Positions 33,594 to 41,693 of a DNA stretch of 49,089 nt are shown here, one piece after another (the stretch's first letter is position 1; each line of letters starts with the position of its first letter). The stretch is from Clostridiales bacterium (GTDB lineage: Bacteria > Bacillota > Clostridia > Saccharofermentanales > DTU023), in assembly GCA_004556925.1 (NCBI GenBank), contig SFFI01000015.1:1-49089 (forward strand). Reading direction: 5' to 3'. The notes below the pieces were generated by a model. It had not been told where the DNA came from. It did no database searches and was given only the letters and a program-made list of their open reading frames with translations. A program made the translations under genes and the position numbers.

Positions 33594-34595
33594 CTACTTC
33601 CTCTCTGCAGGGACCAGGTTGAGTCTGGCCTTGCGGCGGCGAGGCCGGAAGACGGTCAGCTGGTCAATGTGGGGGGTGAGAATATTCATCAGCAAGATGG
33701 AGAAGGACACCCCTTCAGGGGAAGCCCCGTATATCCTCATGAGCCCGGTCAAGAGCCCGCAGCCAATACCAAAGATAATATGACCCATGCGGCTGGCTGG
33801 GTTGGTCACGTAGTCTGTGGCCATAAAGAAGGCGCCCAGGAAGAGTCCGCCAGACAGGAGGTGGTAGAGGGGGTCTTCGCCAGCCAGGGTCACAAAGATG
33901 AGGGCGGTGGCGATATAGGAGAGAGGAATATAGAGGTCGATGACCTTGCGGGATAAGAGGTAGATGGCGCCGATCGCTAGGGCCAGGATGCACACCTCGC
34001 CCAGCATACCGGGCTTATAACCTAAAAAGAGTTGCTTATAGTCGTATGTGATGACCTGGGTCGCTGAGCTGATGGCGTCTGGGTCATTGGCCATACGGAC
34101 TGCGGCTAGGGGGGTGGCCTGGGACATGAGGTCCAGGCTGCTCAGGAAGCTCTTGCCCGCAAAACTTTCCTTGATCACATGGGAGTTCATCTGGACGGGG
34201 AAGGCGATGGCCATGATGACCCGGGCTCCTAGGGCGGGGTTGAGGAAGTTCTTACCCAGACCACCGAAGGCCTGCTTGATGACCACAATCGCGAAAAAAG
34301 CGCCTACGACTGGCATCCAGAGGGGAATATCAGCTGGCAGGTTGAAGGCCAGCAACAAACCCGTTACCACGGCTGACCAGTCACGGATGGTCTGAGGCCG
34401 TTTCATGACCAGTTGGGAGAGGGCCTCAAAGACTATGCAAGAGGCGACACTTACCATGATGACTAGCCAGGAGCCTACCCCAAAGAAGTAGGCAGAAGCC
34501 AGGGCCGCAGGCAGGAGGGCGAGGGCCACATCACGCATAACGCTAGGGGTGCTGTCCTGGTGGCGGACATGGGGAGAAGCGGAAATATTAAGCAT
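33594..34595 (-). CDS. rnfD: Rnf complex subunit D
   Basis: A 333-residue polytopic membrane subunit thought to conduct ions and to carry a covalent flavin. The motif MSQATPLAAVR resembles the flavin attachment site. GGLGKNFLNPALGARV and FFMATDYVTNPASR are family signatures. I chose ATG 34595 because it overlaps the rnfC stop by one base and has AGGAGG upstream. The frame extends to 34730, but that part lies inside rnfC in another frame and lacks similarity. Confidence 0.95.
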   Translation of the reverse strand: MLNISASPHVRHQDSTPSVMRDVALALLPAALASAYFFGVGSWLVIMVSVASCIVFEALSQLVMKRPQTIRDWSAVVTGLLLAFNLPADIPLWMPVVGAFFAIVVIKQAFGGLGKNFLNPALGARVIMAIAFPVQMNSHVIKESFAGKSFLSSLDLMSQATPLAAVRMANDPDAISSATQVITYDYKQLFLGYKPGMLGEVCILALAIGAIYLLSRKVIDLYIPLSYIATALIFVTLAGEDPLYHLLSGGLFLGAFFMATDYVTNPASRMGHIIFGIGCGLLTGLMRIYGASPEGVSFSILLMNILTPHIDQLTVFRPRRRKARLNLVPAERK

Positions 34596-35944
34596 TACTT
34601 GGCCTCCTTTGTCTGCTGGGCTTGAGCCGCGGCCTGATAGTTGCGGACAATTTGCTTGCCCACGCGAATATTTTGTACAAGATAACGTTTGGCCGGGCAG
34701 ATATAGGTACAAGCCCCACACTCGATACATTCATTCACGTCAAAGAGGGCAAGATGCTCGGCATCACTTTTGCGGGCGTACTTATCCAGCATGGTTGGCA
34801 TGAGGTGCATGGGGCAGTGGAGGGCGCAGCGGCCACAATGGATGCAAGGCCCCTCCTCTGGTAGTTTTGCCGTCTCATGGTCAAAGACCAAGATGGCGTT
34901 GTTCATCTTGAGGATAGGAGCATCCAGGCGGGAAACAGCTACCCCCATCATGGGGCCTCCCATAATGACCTTGTCTGCAACCTTCACCAGGCCTCCGGCA
35001 AAGTCCAGGAGGTCCGCAATCGAGCTCCCGATGGGGGCATCATAAAGGCCAGACCGGTTGAGGGCCGGCCCGTCTAGGGTGAGCAGACGACGCACCAGGG
35101 GCATGCCGTTTTCTAAGTAAGAAGCGATATGGGCCAGGGAGGCGACATTCATGACCAGGCAGCCCACATCGTGGGGCAGGCCTTGGGGTGGAACTTGGCG
35201 GCCCGTCAGGCTGGTAATGAGCACTTTTTCAGCCCCTTGGGGATAAACTGCCGGCAGGCTGACAATCTTGATCTTGTCCTTGTCCGGCCTGGTGGCTAGT
35301 TCCTTGTTGAGGGCGGCCAGAGCCTCGGGGGTATTGTTCTCCAGGCCAATGATGGCTTGGGGAATCTGGCACCAGCGCAGGACCTGGGAAATGCCCTCAA
35401 AGATCTCCTTGGCTCGATTCTGCATCAGCCAATCATCCGATGTGATATAAGGCTCGCACTCCATCCCGTTTACGAGGAGGAAGTCGATGGGTTTATCGGC
35501 CGGGGGATTGAGTTTGATGTGGGTGGGGAAACCAGCGCCCCCTAAGCCCACCAGGCCGGAAGCCCGGACAGCCGCCAGAAAATCTTCCTTGGAATTCACA
35601 ACAGGTGCTTCCAGTTCTGGCGCAGGGCTGAAGCGCTTATCATTTTTTATGACAACCACATCGCAGGGCCGTCCGTTAGCTTGGACTTCCGAGACGATAT
35701 CTATGACTTCCCCGGAAACACTGGCGTGTACGGGGACAGACATGGGGGCCTCAGGCTTGGCAATCAGCTGGCCAACTTTTACTTGATCCCCTTTAGCCAC
35801 GCAAACCTGGGGTGGGGGCCCGATTTGCATACAGACGGGTATCTTAACTTGGGATATGTTAGACAGAACCCGGGGGTTGGCGCCACTCGTATTTTTGGCA
35901 TAAACGGGGTGGACACCGACATTCCTTCGCTTAAAAAAGGACAT
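34595..35944 (-). CDS. rnfC: Rnf complex subunit C
   Basis: A 449-residue cytosolic subunit that binds FMN and NADH and carries two [4Fe-4S] clusters. It has an N-terminal barrel-sandwich region, an NADH/FMN domain (GLGGAGFPTHIKL, NGMECEPYIT) and, near the end, CIHCGRCALHCP and CIECGACTYICP. It catalyses the NAD+-reducing step of the complex. It is the first gene of rnfCDGEAB. AGGAGGAG lies upstream. I see no clear promoter in the 260 bp before it, although A/T-rich sequence at 36060-36090 is a possible location. Confidence 0.96.
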   Translation of the reverse strand: MSFFKRRNVGVHPVYAKNTSGANPRVLSNISQVKIPVCMQIGPPPQVCVAKGDQVKVGQLIAKPEAPMSVPVHASVSGEVIDIVSEVQANGRPCDVVVIKNDKRFSPAPELEAPVVNSKEDFLAAVRASGLVGLGGAGFPTHIKLNPPADKPIDFLLVNGMECEPYITSDDWLMQNRAKEIFEGISQVLRWCQIPQAIIGLENNTPEALAALNKELATRPDKDKIKIVSLPAVYPQGAEKVLITSLTGRQVPPQGLPHDVGCLVMNVASLAHIASYLENGMPLVRRLLTLDGPALNRSGLYDAPIGSSIADLLDFAGGLVKVADKVIMGGPMMGVAVSRLDAPILKMNNAILVFDHETAKLPEEGPCIHCGRCALHCPMHLMPTMLDKYARKSDAEHLALFDVNECIECGACTYICPAKRYLVQNIRVGKQIVRNYQAAAQAQQTKEAK

Positions 35945-36204
35945 GGATTTTCTCTCCTCCTCTTGTAGCTCTTCCTATTGCTCTATTGTTTACTGTTCTT
36001 CTGGGCACATGATCATCTACTTGGCCAGGACCTATCCCGGCCAAATGCGAATGCCATTAAGCATACCTAATTAATATACCATATTAGGCAATAGGCAGGT
36101 TAGTATGAAATAGGCAATAGGCAAATAGGGAAAAGGCCGCTAGTATGACATAGCGGTTGGTTTTGAAATTGGAATATCAAATGACAAAATATTTCCACGT
36201 TGAC

Positions 36205-36700
36205 TTGTTGCGGCAAAACAGGTTTTCTTGGATTTGCCACCAAACCATCTTCCTCCGTAGCCAGGTGTGTTGGTGTCAAAACGGGGATTTTCCGGATTTG
36301 CCACCAAACCATCTTTTGCCAACTTTCTCCGCAGCTAAGTATGTTGGTGGCAAACCCGCATTTTTTTGAAATGCCACTAACCCTTTTCCCTTCTGCCTCC
36401 TAGCCTTTGATGGCAAAATCACCTTTCACGCACTTTGCCCCCAATGGAAAATTTTTTCTCAGCTGAGTTGTTGGCGGCAAAACGGGGATTTTCCGGATTT
36501 GCCACCAAACCATCTTCCTTCGCAGCCAAGTATGTTGGTGGCAAACCCGCATTTTTTTGAAATGCCACTAATCCTTTTCCCTTCTGCCTCCTAGCCTTTG
36601 ATGGCAAAATCACCTTTCACGCACTTTGCCCCCAATGGAAAATTTTTGCTCAGCTGAGTTGTTGGCTGCAAAATGGGGATTTTCTCAATTTGCCATCAAG
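36205..36700. repeat. Array C: 63/64-bp units with TTGGYGGCAAA...TTTGCCACCAA arms
   Basis: Eight left arms (core GGCAAA) occur at 36212, 36275, 36349, 36412, 36476, 36540, 36603 and 36667. The steps are 63, 74, 63, 64, 64, 63 and 64 bp. Right arms of TTTGCCACCAA type follow 25-27 bp later in most units. A 191-bp higher-order copy (three units) is nearly perfect between 36340 and 36660. It is non-coding and lies between the Rnf promoter side and nagA. The adjoining stretch 35945-36204 has only short TAGGCAATAGGCA-type repeats (36084-36128). Confidence 0.88.
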
Positions 36701-36721
36701 GGTCCTCACAGGGGAGGGACC

Positions 36722-36810
36722 TTGGTCCTAGGATCCAGCGGAGTTGCGGTTGATTGTGCCGAGCGAAGGATGAGTCTAAACGTTGGTCCTAGGCTCCGGC
36801 GGACCTGCGA
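36722..36810. repeat. 28-bp direct repeat, 61 bp apart
   Basis: TTGGTCCTAGG, followed by CTCC, GCGGA and TGCG blocks, occurs at 36722-36749 and 36783-36810 with about 23 of 28 bases shared. Each copy contains the palindrome CCTAGG. Its function is unknown. Confidence 0.6.
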
Positions 36811-36913
36811 AATAGTCAAAGAGACGGTGATCCTGTTAAAATAGACCAAGCTTCAGCAGCTAGCGCTCGGGAGCGCTCGGACGAGCTTCTGTAAGGTGCT
36901 GGACAGCTTTTTT

Positions 36914-37066
36914 AGATTTGCACTGCTGGATGGGCAGATTTGGACTGCTGGACAGGCAGATTTGCACTGCTGGACGGGCAGATTTGGACTGCTGGACGGG
37001 CAGATTTGCACTGCTGGACGGGCAGATTTGGACTGCTGTACAGGCAGGTTTGCACTGCTGAGATGG
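36914..37066. repeat. 22-bp tandem repeat upstream of nagA, seven copies
   Basis: Units of the form AGATTTGSACTGCTGGACGGGC start at 36914, 36936, 36958, 36980, 37002, 37024 and 37046. The copies alternate strictly between TTTGCAC and TTTGGAC, giving a 44-bp higher order. Each holds a short CTGC...GCAG dyad. The last copy supplies the -35 of the nagA promoter. It is non-coding, since the period shifts frame each copy. Confidence 0.93.
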
Positions 37067-37078
37067 TTAGCATATATC
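37050..37078 (+). promoter_or_regulatory. nagA promoter with -35 inside the repeat
   Basis: TTGCAC (37050-37055), a 17-bp spacer and TATATC (37073-37078) lie 35 bp before the nagA ATG. The -35 hexamer is part of the seventh 22-bp repeat, and earlier copies offer the same or a near-identical hexamer every 44 bp. Confidence 0.5.
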
Positions 37079-37112
37079 ATATATTGCATTTGTATTATAG
37101 GAGAGCTAGCGC

Positions 37113-38390
37113 ATGTTAGTACTGAATGGTCAAGTTTTTTATAATAAACGTTTTCAAGCCTTAGATCTGCGGATCCTGGGGGATAAAATTGTGGAAGTGA
37201 GGCCGCGAGGAGCCTTCGCTTCTCCGGAGGCGGCACCGCTTGCTCTTGCCTATCCAGGGGAGGACCTGGTGGATGCTAAGGGGCTTCTTGTTTTGCCGGG
37301 CCTCACAGATATTCACACCCATGGGGCGGTCCGGGCAGACTTTTCGGATGGTGACCTGGAGGGCTTGCGCCGAATCCAGGCCTATCAAGCGGGGGTGGGG
37401 GTTACCCAGTTTTGCCCCACGTCCATGACCCTGGGATTGGACCGCTTGGGCCAGATTTTCCAAGGCTTGCAGAGTCTGAGCCGTGAGGACAGCCAGAAGC
37501 GGGAGCGCAGCCAGGACCCAGGGCGGCCCCAAGAAGAGGCCCAGGGGCAGGAAGGGAGCCAGAGCCAGAACCGGGCGAGGCCCCAGGGGGCTGAAATCCT
37601 GGGTATCCACATGGAGGGTCCCTATATCAGCCCGGCCAAGCTGGGTGCCCAGAACCCGGCCTACGTCTTGCAGGCTCAGTATGAGGACTTTGCCAGACTG
37701 GCCGAGCTTTCAGGCCATCGGATTAGCCTGGTCTCCCTAGCGCCGGAAATGCCGGGAGCTTTAGACTTTATCCGCCAGGCCGCGGGTGAAACACTCATAT
37801 CAGTGGCCCATACCCAGGCGACTTACGACCAGGCCCTGGCGGCCTTTGAGGCAGGGGCCCGCCATCTCACCCATATGTTCAATGCCATGCCTGGCCTCCA
37901 CCACCGTGAACCCGGCCCCATCGCGGCTGCTCGGGATTGTCCGGAGGTCACGGTAGAATTGATTGGCGATGGTGTCCATATCCATCCCGCCATGGTTCGC
38001 CTGGCTTTTGCCCTCTTCCCCGGACGGGTTTGCCTCGTTTCCGACAGCATGAGAGCTACTGGCCTGGGAGCGGGAGAATATGATCTGGGCGGCCAAACCG
38101 TTTGGGTCAAGGGTAAGGAGGCCCGCCTGGCCCAGGGGGCTCTAGCGGGATCTGTGACCAATCTAGCCGATGTTCTACGTACGGTCTACGCCATGGGGAT
38201 TCCCCTGGAGGAAGCGGTTTATGCCGCTACAGCCTGCCCCGCCCAAGCCATAGGCCAGGGCCAGCTTTACGGGTCTTTGGCCGCGGGTGCTTACGCCAAC
38301 TTCATCCTGGCGGATGAGGCCCTAACTTTCCAGGCTATTTATATTCGGGGGCAGAAACACGTGCCCTCACCCACGTCTCATGAGGCCTAG
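37113..38390 (+). CDS. nagA: N-acetylglucosamine-6-phosphate deacetylase with insert
   Basis: A 425-residue amidohydrolase that removes acetate from GlcNAc-6-phosphate in amino-sugar recycling. Metal and catalytic motifs are present: His68/His70 in DIHTHGA, Glu168 in HMEGPYISPAK, SVAHTQATYDQA, HLTHMFNAMPG and the catalytic Asp in VSDSMRATG. Usual NagA is about 380-390 residues. The excess is a hydrophilic insert at about 123-159 rich in Gln/Glu/Arg/Ser (for example RERSQDPGRPQEEAQ), just before the HMEGP strand. AGGAGA precedes the ATG. No nagB lies next to it, so it stands alone. Confidence 0.94.
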   Translation: MLVLNGQVFYNKRFQALDLRILGDKIVEVRPRGAFASPEAAPLALAYPGEDLVDAKGLLVLPGLTDIHTHGAVRADFSDGDLEGLRRIQAYQAGVGVTQFCPTSMTLGLDRLGQIFQGLQSLSREDSQKRERSQDPGRPQEEAQGQEGSQSQNRARPQGAEILGIHMEGPYISPAKLGAQNPAYVLQAQYEDFARLAELSGHRISLVSLAPEMPGALDFIRQAAGETLISVAHTQATYDQALAAFEAGARHLTHMFNAMPGLHHREPGPIAAARDCPEVTVELIGDGVHIHPAMVRLAFALFPGRVCLVSDSMRATGLGAGEYDLGGQTVWVKGKEARLAQGALAGSVTNLADVLRTVYAMGIPLEEAVYAATACPAQAIGQGQLYGSLAAGAYANFILADEALTFQAIYIRGQKHVPSPTSHEA

Positions 38391-38420
38391 TTGGACGGCT
38401 ACTTATGATAGGGCTATAAT
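38391..38420 (+). promoter_or_regulatory. Promoter of the Cna_B-like membrane protein
   Basis: TTGGAC (38391-38396), an 18-bp spacer and TATAAT (38415-38420), starting at the nagA stop codon and 41 bp before the next ATG. Confidence 0.6.
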
Positions 38421-38460
38421 TGTCCCTAACGAATTGAGAGGACCCTTGTGGAGGTACTTA

Positions 38461-39177
38461 ATGCCAGCTCATCATAAAAGCGCTCATCCCTACAAAAGCG
38501 CCCATCGCTTTGCTTACCTGCTTTTGTGTCTAGGCTTGATGATCCAGATCGTGGCCAACCTTGGCCTGGCGCCCCAGGTTGAGGCCCAACCCAAATTACC
38601 CGCAACAGCGGAAGTTGTTGCCGTGAATATAGAGGCTAGATGGGAGGGTGTGCCCGAGGAAAATATCCCCGATACCCTCACCTTTACGGTAGTACCAGAT
38701 GGTATTGCCTTTATGGCCTCCAGCATGATGTTAACCGCAGAAAATGATTGGCAGGGCAGCCTGGCTGTCCATTCCGGCACCCGGGCCTTGCAGTTTAAGC
38801 AAACGGAGGTCCAGGGTTTTGACCACCGGATTTTAGGTAGCATGGAAGAAGGCTTTGTCCTGGAATATTACCTGCCTGGTAATATCCCTGATGATGGGGC
38901 TCAAGTGGTGGACCAAGACCTGCCGGTGGGTTCCATTGAACTAGCTGAAGTGCCTACACAAACGGTCAAACTGAAAGAAGATACGCCCAGCCCTATTGTG
39001 GAAACGCGCGAGGGGGAATCCCTCTCCGAAGAAGAGTACAAGGAACGCCTCATCCAGGCCCACTTACAGGAACAAGGTTACATTGTCAATAAAACCCCCT
39101 ATTATATTGGCATTGGGGTCTGTGTTGCCCTGATTGTCGTGGTGATTGTACTAAGAATCTTGCTGGGCCGTAGCTAG
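38461..39177 (+). CDS. Surface-exposed membrane protein, Cna_B-like domain
   Basis: A 238-residue protein not clearly assigned. It has a signal-like N-terminal hydrophobic segment (about 16-36), an exposed domain, and a C-terminal membrane helix (about 212-234) with a short basic end. The exposed part (about 50-125) reads like a Cna_B beta-sandwich: VNIEARWEG, PDTLTFTVVPDG and LTAENDWQGSL. The rest is acidic. I chose ATG 38461 for its GGAGGT SD; the frame is open from 38380, but inside nagA. It has its own promoter and a terminator at 39309. The last 27 bases, including the stop, are duplicated downstream. Confidence 0.65.
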   Translation: MPAHHKSAHPYKSAHRFAYLLLCLGLMIQIVANLGLAPQVEAQPKLPATAEVVAVNIEARWEGVPEENIPDTLTFTVVPDGIAFMASSMMLTAENDWQGSLAVHSGTRALQFKQTEVQGFDHRILGSMEEGFVLEYYLPGNIPDDGAQVVDQDLPVGSIELAEVPTQTVKLKEDTPSPIVETREGESLSEEEYKERLIQAHLQEQGYIVNKTPYYIGIGVCVALIVVVIVLRILLGRS

Positions 39178-39208
39178 TGTGCTAAGAATCTTGCTGGGCC
39201 GTAGCTAG
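39151..39208. repeat. Perfect 27-bp duplication of a gene's 3' end
   Basis: Positions 39151-39177 (last codons and TAG stop of the Cna_B-like gene) are repeated without a mismatch at 39182-39208, a period of 31 bp. This is the freshest-looking of several 3'-end duplications in the window. The following 39209-39308 shows nothing else. Confidence 0.93.
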
Positions 39209-39308
39209 GGGAAATAATGAAGGCTCCTTCAGGGTGAGCTTTACCTGGGCCCTCCAGTGAGAGCTTTTTAGCAAACAGACAGAAGCTCCCCAGAATCTAA
39301 CCATTAAT

Positions 39309-39340
39309 AAAGCCGGGTTGCAGTTGCAACCCGGCTTTTT
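39309..39340 (+). terminator. Bidirectional terminator between convergent genes
   Basis: A 14-bp perfect stem, AAAGCCGGGTTGCA / TGCAACCCGGCTTT, with a two-base centre. On the plus strand it is followed by TTTTT and ends the Cna_B-like transcript. On the minus strand it lies directly after the tRNA CCA end and is followed by CTTTATTAAT. Confidence 0.88.
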
Positions 39341-39414
39341 GGCGCCCCAGGCAGGAATCGAACCCGCATCAGCAGCTCCGGAAACTGCTGCCTTATCCAT
39401 TAGGCCACTGGAGC
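39340..39414 (-). tRNA. tRNA-Arg (anticodon CCG)
   Basis: A 75-nt cloverleaf on the minus strand. The acceptor stem GCTCCAG/CTGGGGC is followed by discriminator G and an encoded CCA. The D arm is GCC...GGC. The anticodon stem GCAGT/GCTGC encloses loop TTCCGGA, with anticodon CCG reading CGG arginine. The T arm is GCGGG-TTCGATT-CCTGC. All stems pair with only G-T wobbles. Confidence 0.96.
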
Positions 39415-39521
39415 GTGTGGTGAAAACTTGGCATATTATAGCAGGTCTTGGCTGGCATTTCATGTCCCCATTTAGCAATTATGTTAAAATGATGGACAAG
39501 ATAATTCATGAGGAGGCTAGC

Positions 39522-40229
39522 ATGGCTGCGAAAATTCTAATTGTCGACGATGAAAGTAATATTGTCGAGATTCTCAAAGCAAACCTGGAGCGAGAAGGCT
39601 ATGACACGCTGGAGGCTTACGATGGTGAAGCAGCTCTCCGTATGGGTCTTGAGGAAAAGCCAGACCTGATCCTTTTGGACTGTATGCTACCTCTCATGGA
39701 TGGTTTTGAGGTTTGCCGCAAGCTCAGGCATAAAACCTCGGTGCCCATTATCATGCTGACCGCCAAGTCCGAAGAAGTCGACAAGATTGTCGGCCTGGAG
39801 CTGGGGGCAGATGACTATATCACCAAGCCCTTCAGCGTGCGCGAGGTGATTGCCCGGGTCAAGGCCCAACTCCGCCGCATTAATTATAGCGAAAATGATC
39901 AAATCAAGGTCCAAGACAAGCTGGTCTTTGGCGACCTAGTGATTGACCAAGTGGCCTATGAAGTCACCCTAGGCGGGGAGACCATTGGCCTAACCCTGCG
40001 GGAATACGAACTTCTCCGCTTTTTAGCTCAATACCCCGGGCAAGTTTTCTCCCGTGAAACCTTGCTGGAAAAGGTCTGGGGCTATGAATACTTTGGCGAT
40101 GTCCGCACTGTAGATGTGACCGTCCGCCGGACCCGGGAAAAACTCGAACCGGACCAAGATAATTATCGGTATATTTTAACCAAGCGAGGTGTGGGCTACT
40201 ACTTTAATAAAGACTGCCTAGAGGCCTAA
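39522..40229 (+). CDS. OmpR/PhoB-family response regulator (WalR-like)
   Basis: A 235-residue transcription factor. The receiver domain (1-120) has phospho-acceptor Asp53 (LILLDCMLPLMDG), TAKSEEVDK and DDYITKPFSVREV. A winged-helix DNA-binding domain follows (about 135-235), including LTLREYELLRFLAQ and VRRTREKLEPD...TKRGVGYYF. The GIG/RGVGY and overall pattern resemble WalR (YycF), and a WalJ-like gene lies downstream. I chose ATG 39522 for AGGAGG eight bases upstream; the open frame from 39318 runs across the tRNA. The kinase starts five bases after its stop. Confidence 0.94.
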   Translation: MAAKILIVDDESNIVEILKANLEREGYDTLEAYDGEAALRMGLEEKPDLILLDCMLPLMDGFEVCRKLRHKTSVPIIMLTAKSEEVDKIVGLELGADDYITKPFSVREVIARVKAQLRRINYSENDQIKVQDKLVFGDLVIDQVAYEVTLGGETIGLTLREYELLRFLAQYPGQVFSRETLLEKVWGYEYFGDVRTVDVTVRRTREKLEPDQDNYRYILTKRGVGYYFNKDCLEA

Positions 40230-40234
40230 TTTCT

Positions 40235-41569
40235 ATGGAAATCTCCCTAGCTGTCGCCATCGGTTTTGTGGTGGCCTTTAGTCTGGCTTCTCTTATTTTT
40301 CACTTCGAAAAAAAGACTTTGCGCAAAAATTTTGAGCGTGAGGCCAGGACTTATCTCGCCCAGGCCCGCCAGGAACAGTCCGAATCAGATCGGATCCTCT
40401 CCGCCATCGATCTGGGGATTATCTACTATGATCCCCAGGGGCAAATTTCCATCAATAACCAGGCGGCCCATGACCTCCTGGCCCAGGTGCCAGATAATTT
40501 TCATGCCTTTTTAGATACTTACGGACAAAGCAATGGGATGGCTGCGCAAATTGCCTTAGGCAAGTCATATAGCTCTGCCCTCATCCCCTTGCAGGACCGC
40601 ATGATCTACATTAGCATCCAGGCGGTCGGCCAGTCTCCATCCCTGGCCCATGTGGTCTTAGTGCGGGATGCTACCCGGCAGTATCAGGAGGAGCAGCAGC
40701 GCAAGGAATATGTGTCCAATGTTTCGCATGAGCTTCGGACCCCCCTCACTACCCTCAAGTCTTATTCCGAATCTTTGATTGACTGGGGGATTGCGGAGAA
40801 GCAGCGCTCGCAGATTCTCAAGGATGTGCAAAAAATCTACGATGAATCGACCCACATGGAGCAGCTGATTGAAGACCTCAACCTCCTATCCTCCTTGGAT
40901 GAAGCTTCTATCCACCGCTATATGCATATTGAGCTCTTGGATATAGCCGGCCTGGTAAAAAATCTCGTAGACCGTATGCAGGGCCAGGCGCAAGAGCGGG
41001 GCCTGGAAATGCATGCCTATGTCGTCAATCAGGTTCCCCGGATCTATGGGGACCGCAACCAGATGGAGCGGATTGTCGCCAACTTGATTACCAATGCCCT
41101 CAAATATTCCCGAGACCAGGGCCATGTTGATGTCTATATTGGCGCCATTCGGGATGAGGTATACGTCAAAATTAAGGATGATGGCATTGGTATCGACAAG
41201 GACCAGCAGGCCAAGATTTTCGAGCGTTTTTACCGGGTGGATGACTCTAGGGCCCGTCAGTCTGGTGGCCGTGGCCTGGGCCTGGCCATTGTCAAAGAGC
41301 TGGTTGACCTCCAGCAGGGTGCCATTTCCCTGGAATCTACCTTAGCGGTGGGTTCAGAATTTACCATTATGTTCCCTTCGGAAAAGAAGATCCTGCGACA
41401 GGCCTTGTATGAATTTACGACCGATGGCCATGCCAGTAATGCTTTGACGGAAGCCGCGGAGGAGGACCTGGCGGAACTTGCCCGCTCTTGTGGCCTTGTG
41501 GCAAAATGGAACGGTTTACAAGGGCCCGAGCACCAAAGGCTGCTGCGGGCGATTAATGACTTGACTTAA
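40235..41569 (+). CDS. Sensor histidine kinase (WalK/PhoR-like)
   Basis: A 444-residue membrane kinase. It has one N-terminal helix (about 3-22) with no extracytoplasmic loop, a PAS-like domain (about 50-140; IDLGIIYYDPQGQISINNQ), a HisKA domain with His165 (SNVSHELRTPLTTLKSY) and a HATPase domain (NLITNALKYS, DDGIGIDKD, GRGLGLAIVKEL). About 60 residues after the ATPase domain are unusual and unassigned. Unlike WalK of Bacillus it lacks a second membrane helix and external domain, so it senses from inside or through partners. The SD is weak and rather distant (GAGG). Confidence 0.93.
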   Translation: MEISLAVAIGFVVAFSLASLIFHFEKKTLRKNFEREARTYLAQARQEQSESDRILSAIDLGIIYYDPQGQISINNQAAHDLLAQVPDNFHAFLDTYGQSNGMAAQIALGKSYSSALIPLQDRMIYISIQAVGQSPSLAHVVLVRDATRQYQEEQQRKEYVSNVSHELRTPLTTLKSYSESLIDWGIAEKQRSQILKDVQKIYDESTHMEQLIEDLNLLSSLDEASIHRYMHIELLDIAGLVKNLVDRMQGQAQERGLEMHAYVVNQVPRIYGDRNQMERIVANLITNALKYSRDQGHVDVYIGAIRDEVYVKIKDDGIGIDKDQQAKIFERFYRVDDSRARQSGGRGLGLAIVKELVDLQQGAISLESTLAVGSEFTIMFPSEKKILRQALYEFTTDGHASNALTEAAEEDLAELARSCGLVAKWNGLQGPEHQRLLRAINDLT

Positions 41570-41693
41570 ACTTGCGTGCCAGCCTGCTTACCCTAAAAGC
41601 CCGTAAAGAGCTTGTGTGGGACCAGGACTAAGCCAGTTCCTGAGGGTAGCTAGTTGCCCCCCTGTAGGCTCACGCAGTTCAGAAAGGCAGAGC

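Noticed and set aside
36853..37236. Minus-strand 127-codon ORF rich in Cys/Pro/Ser/Gln repeats
   Set aside because: It is produced by the 22-bp repeat and overlaps the nagA start and promoter. There is no SD and no family resemblance.
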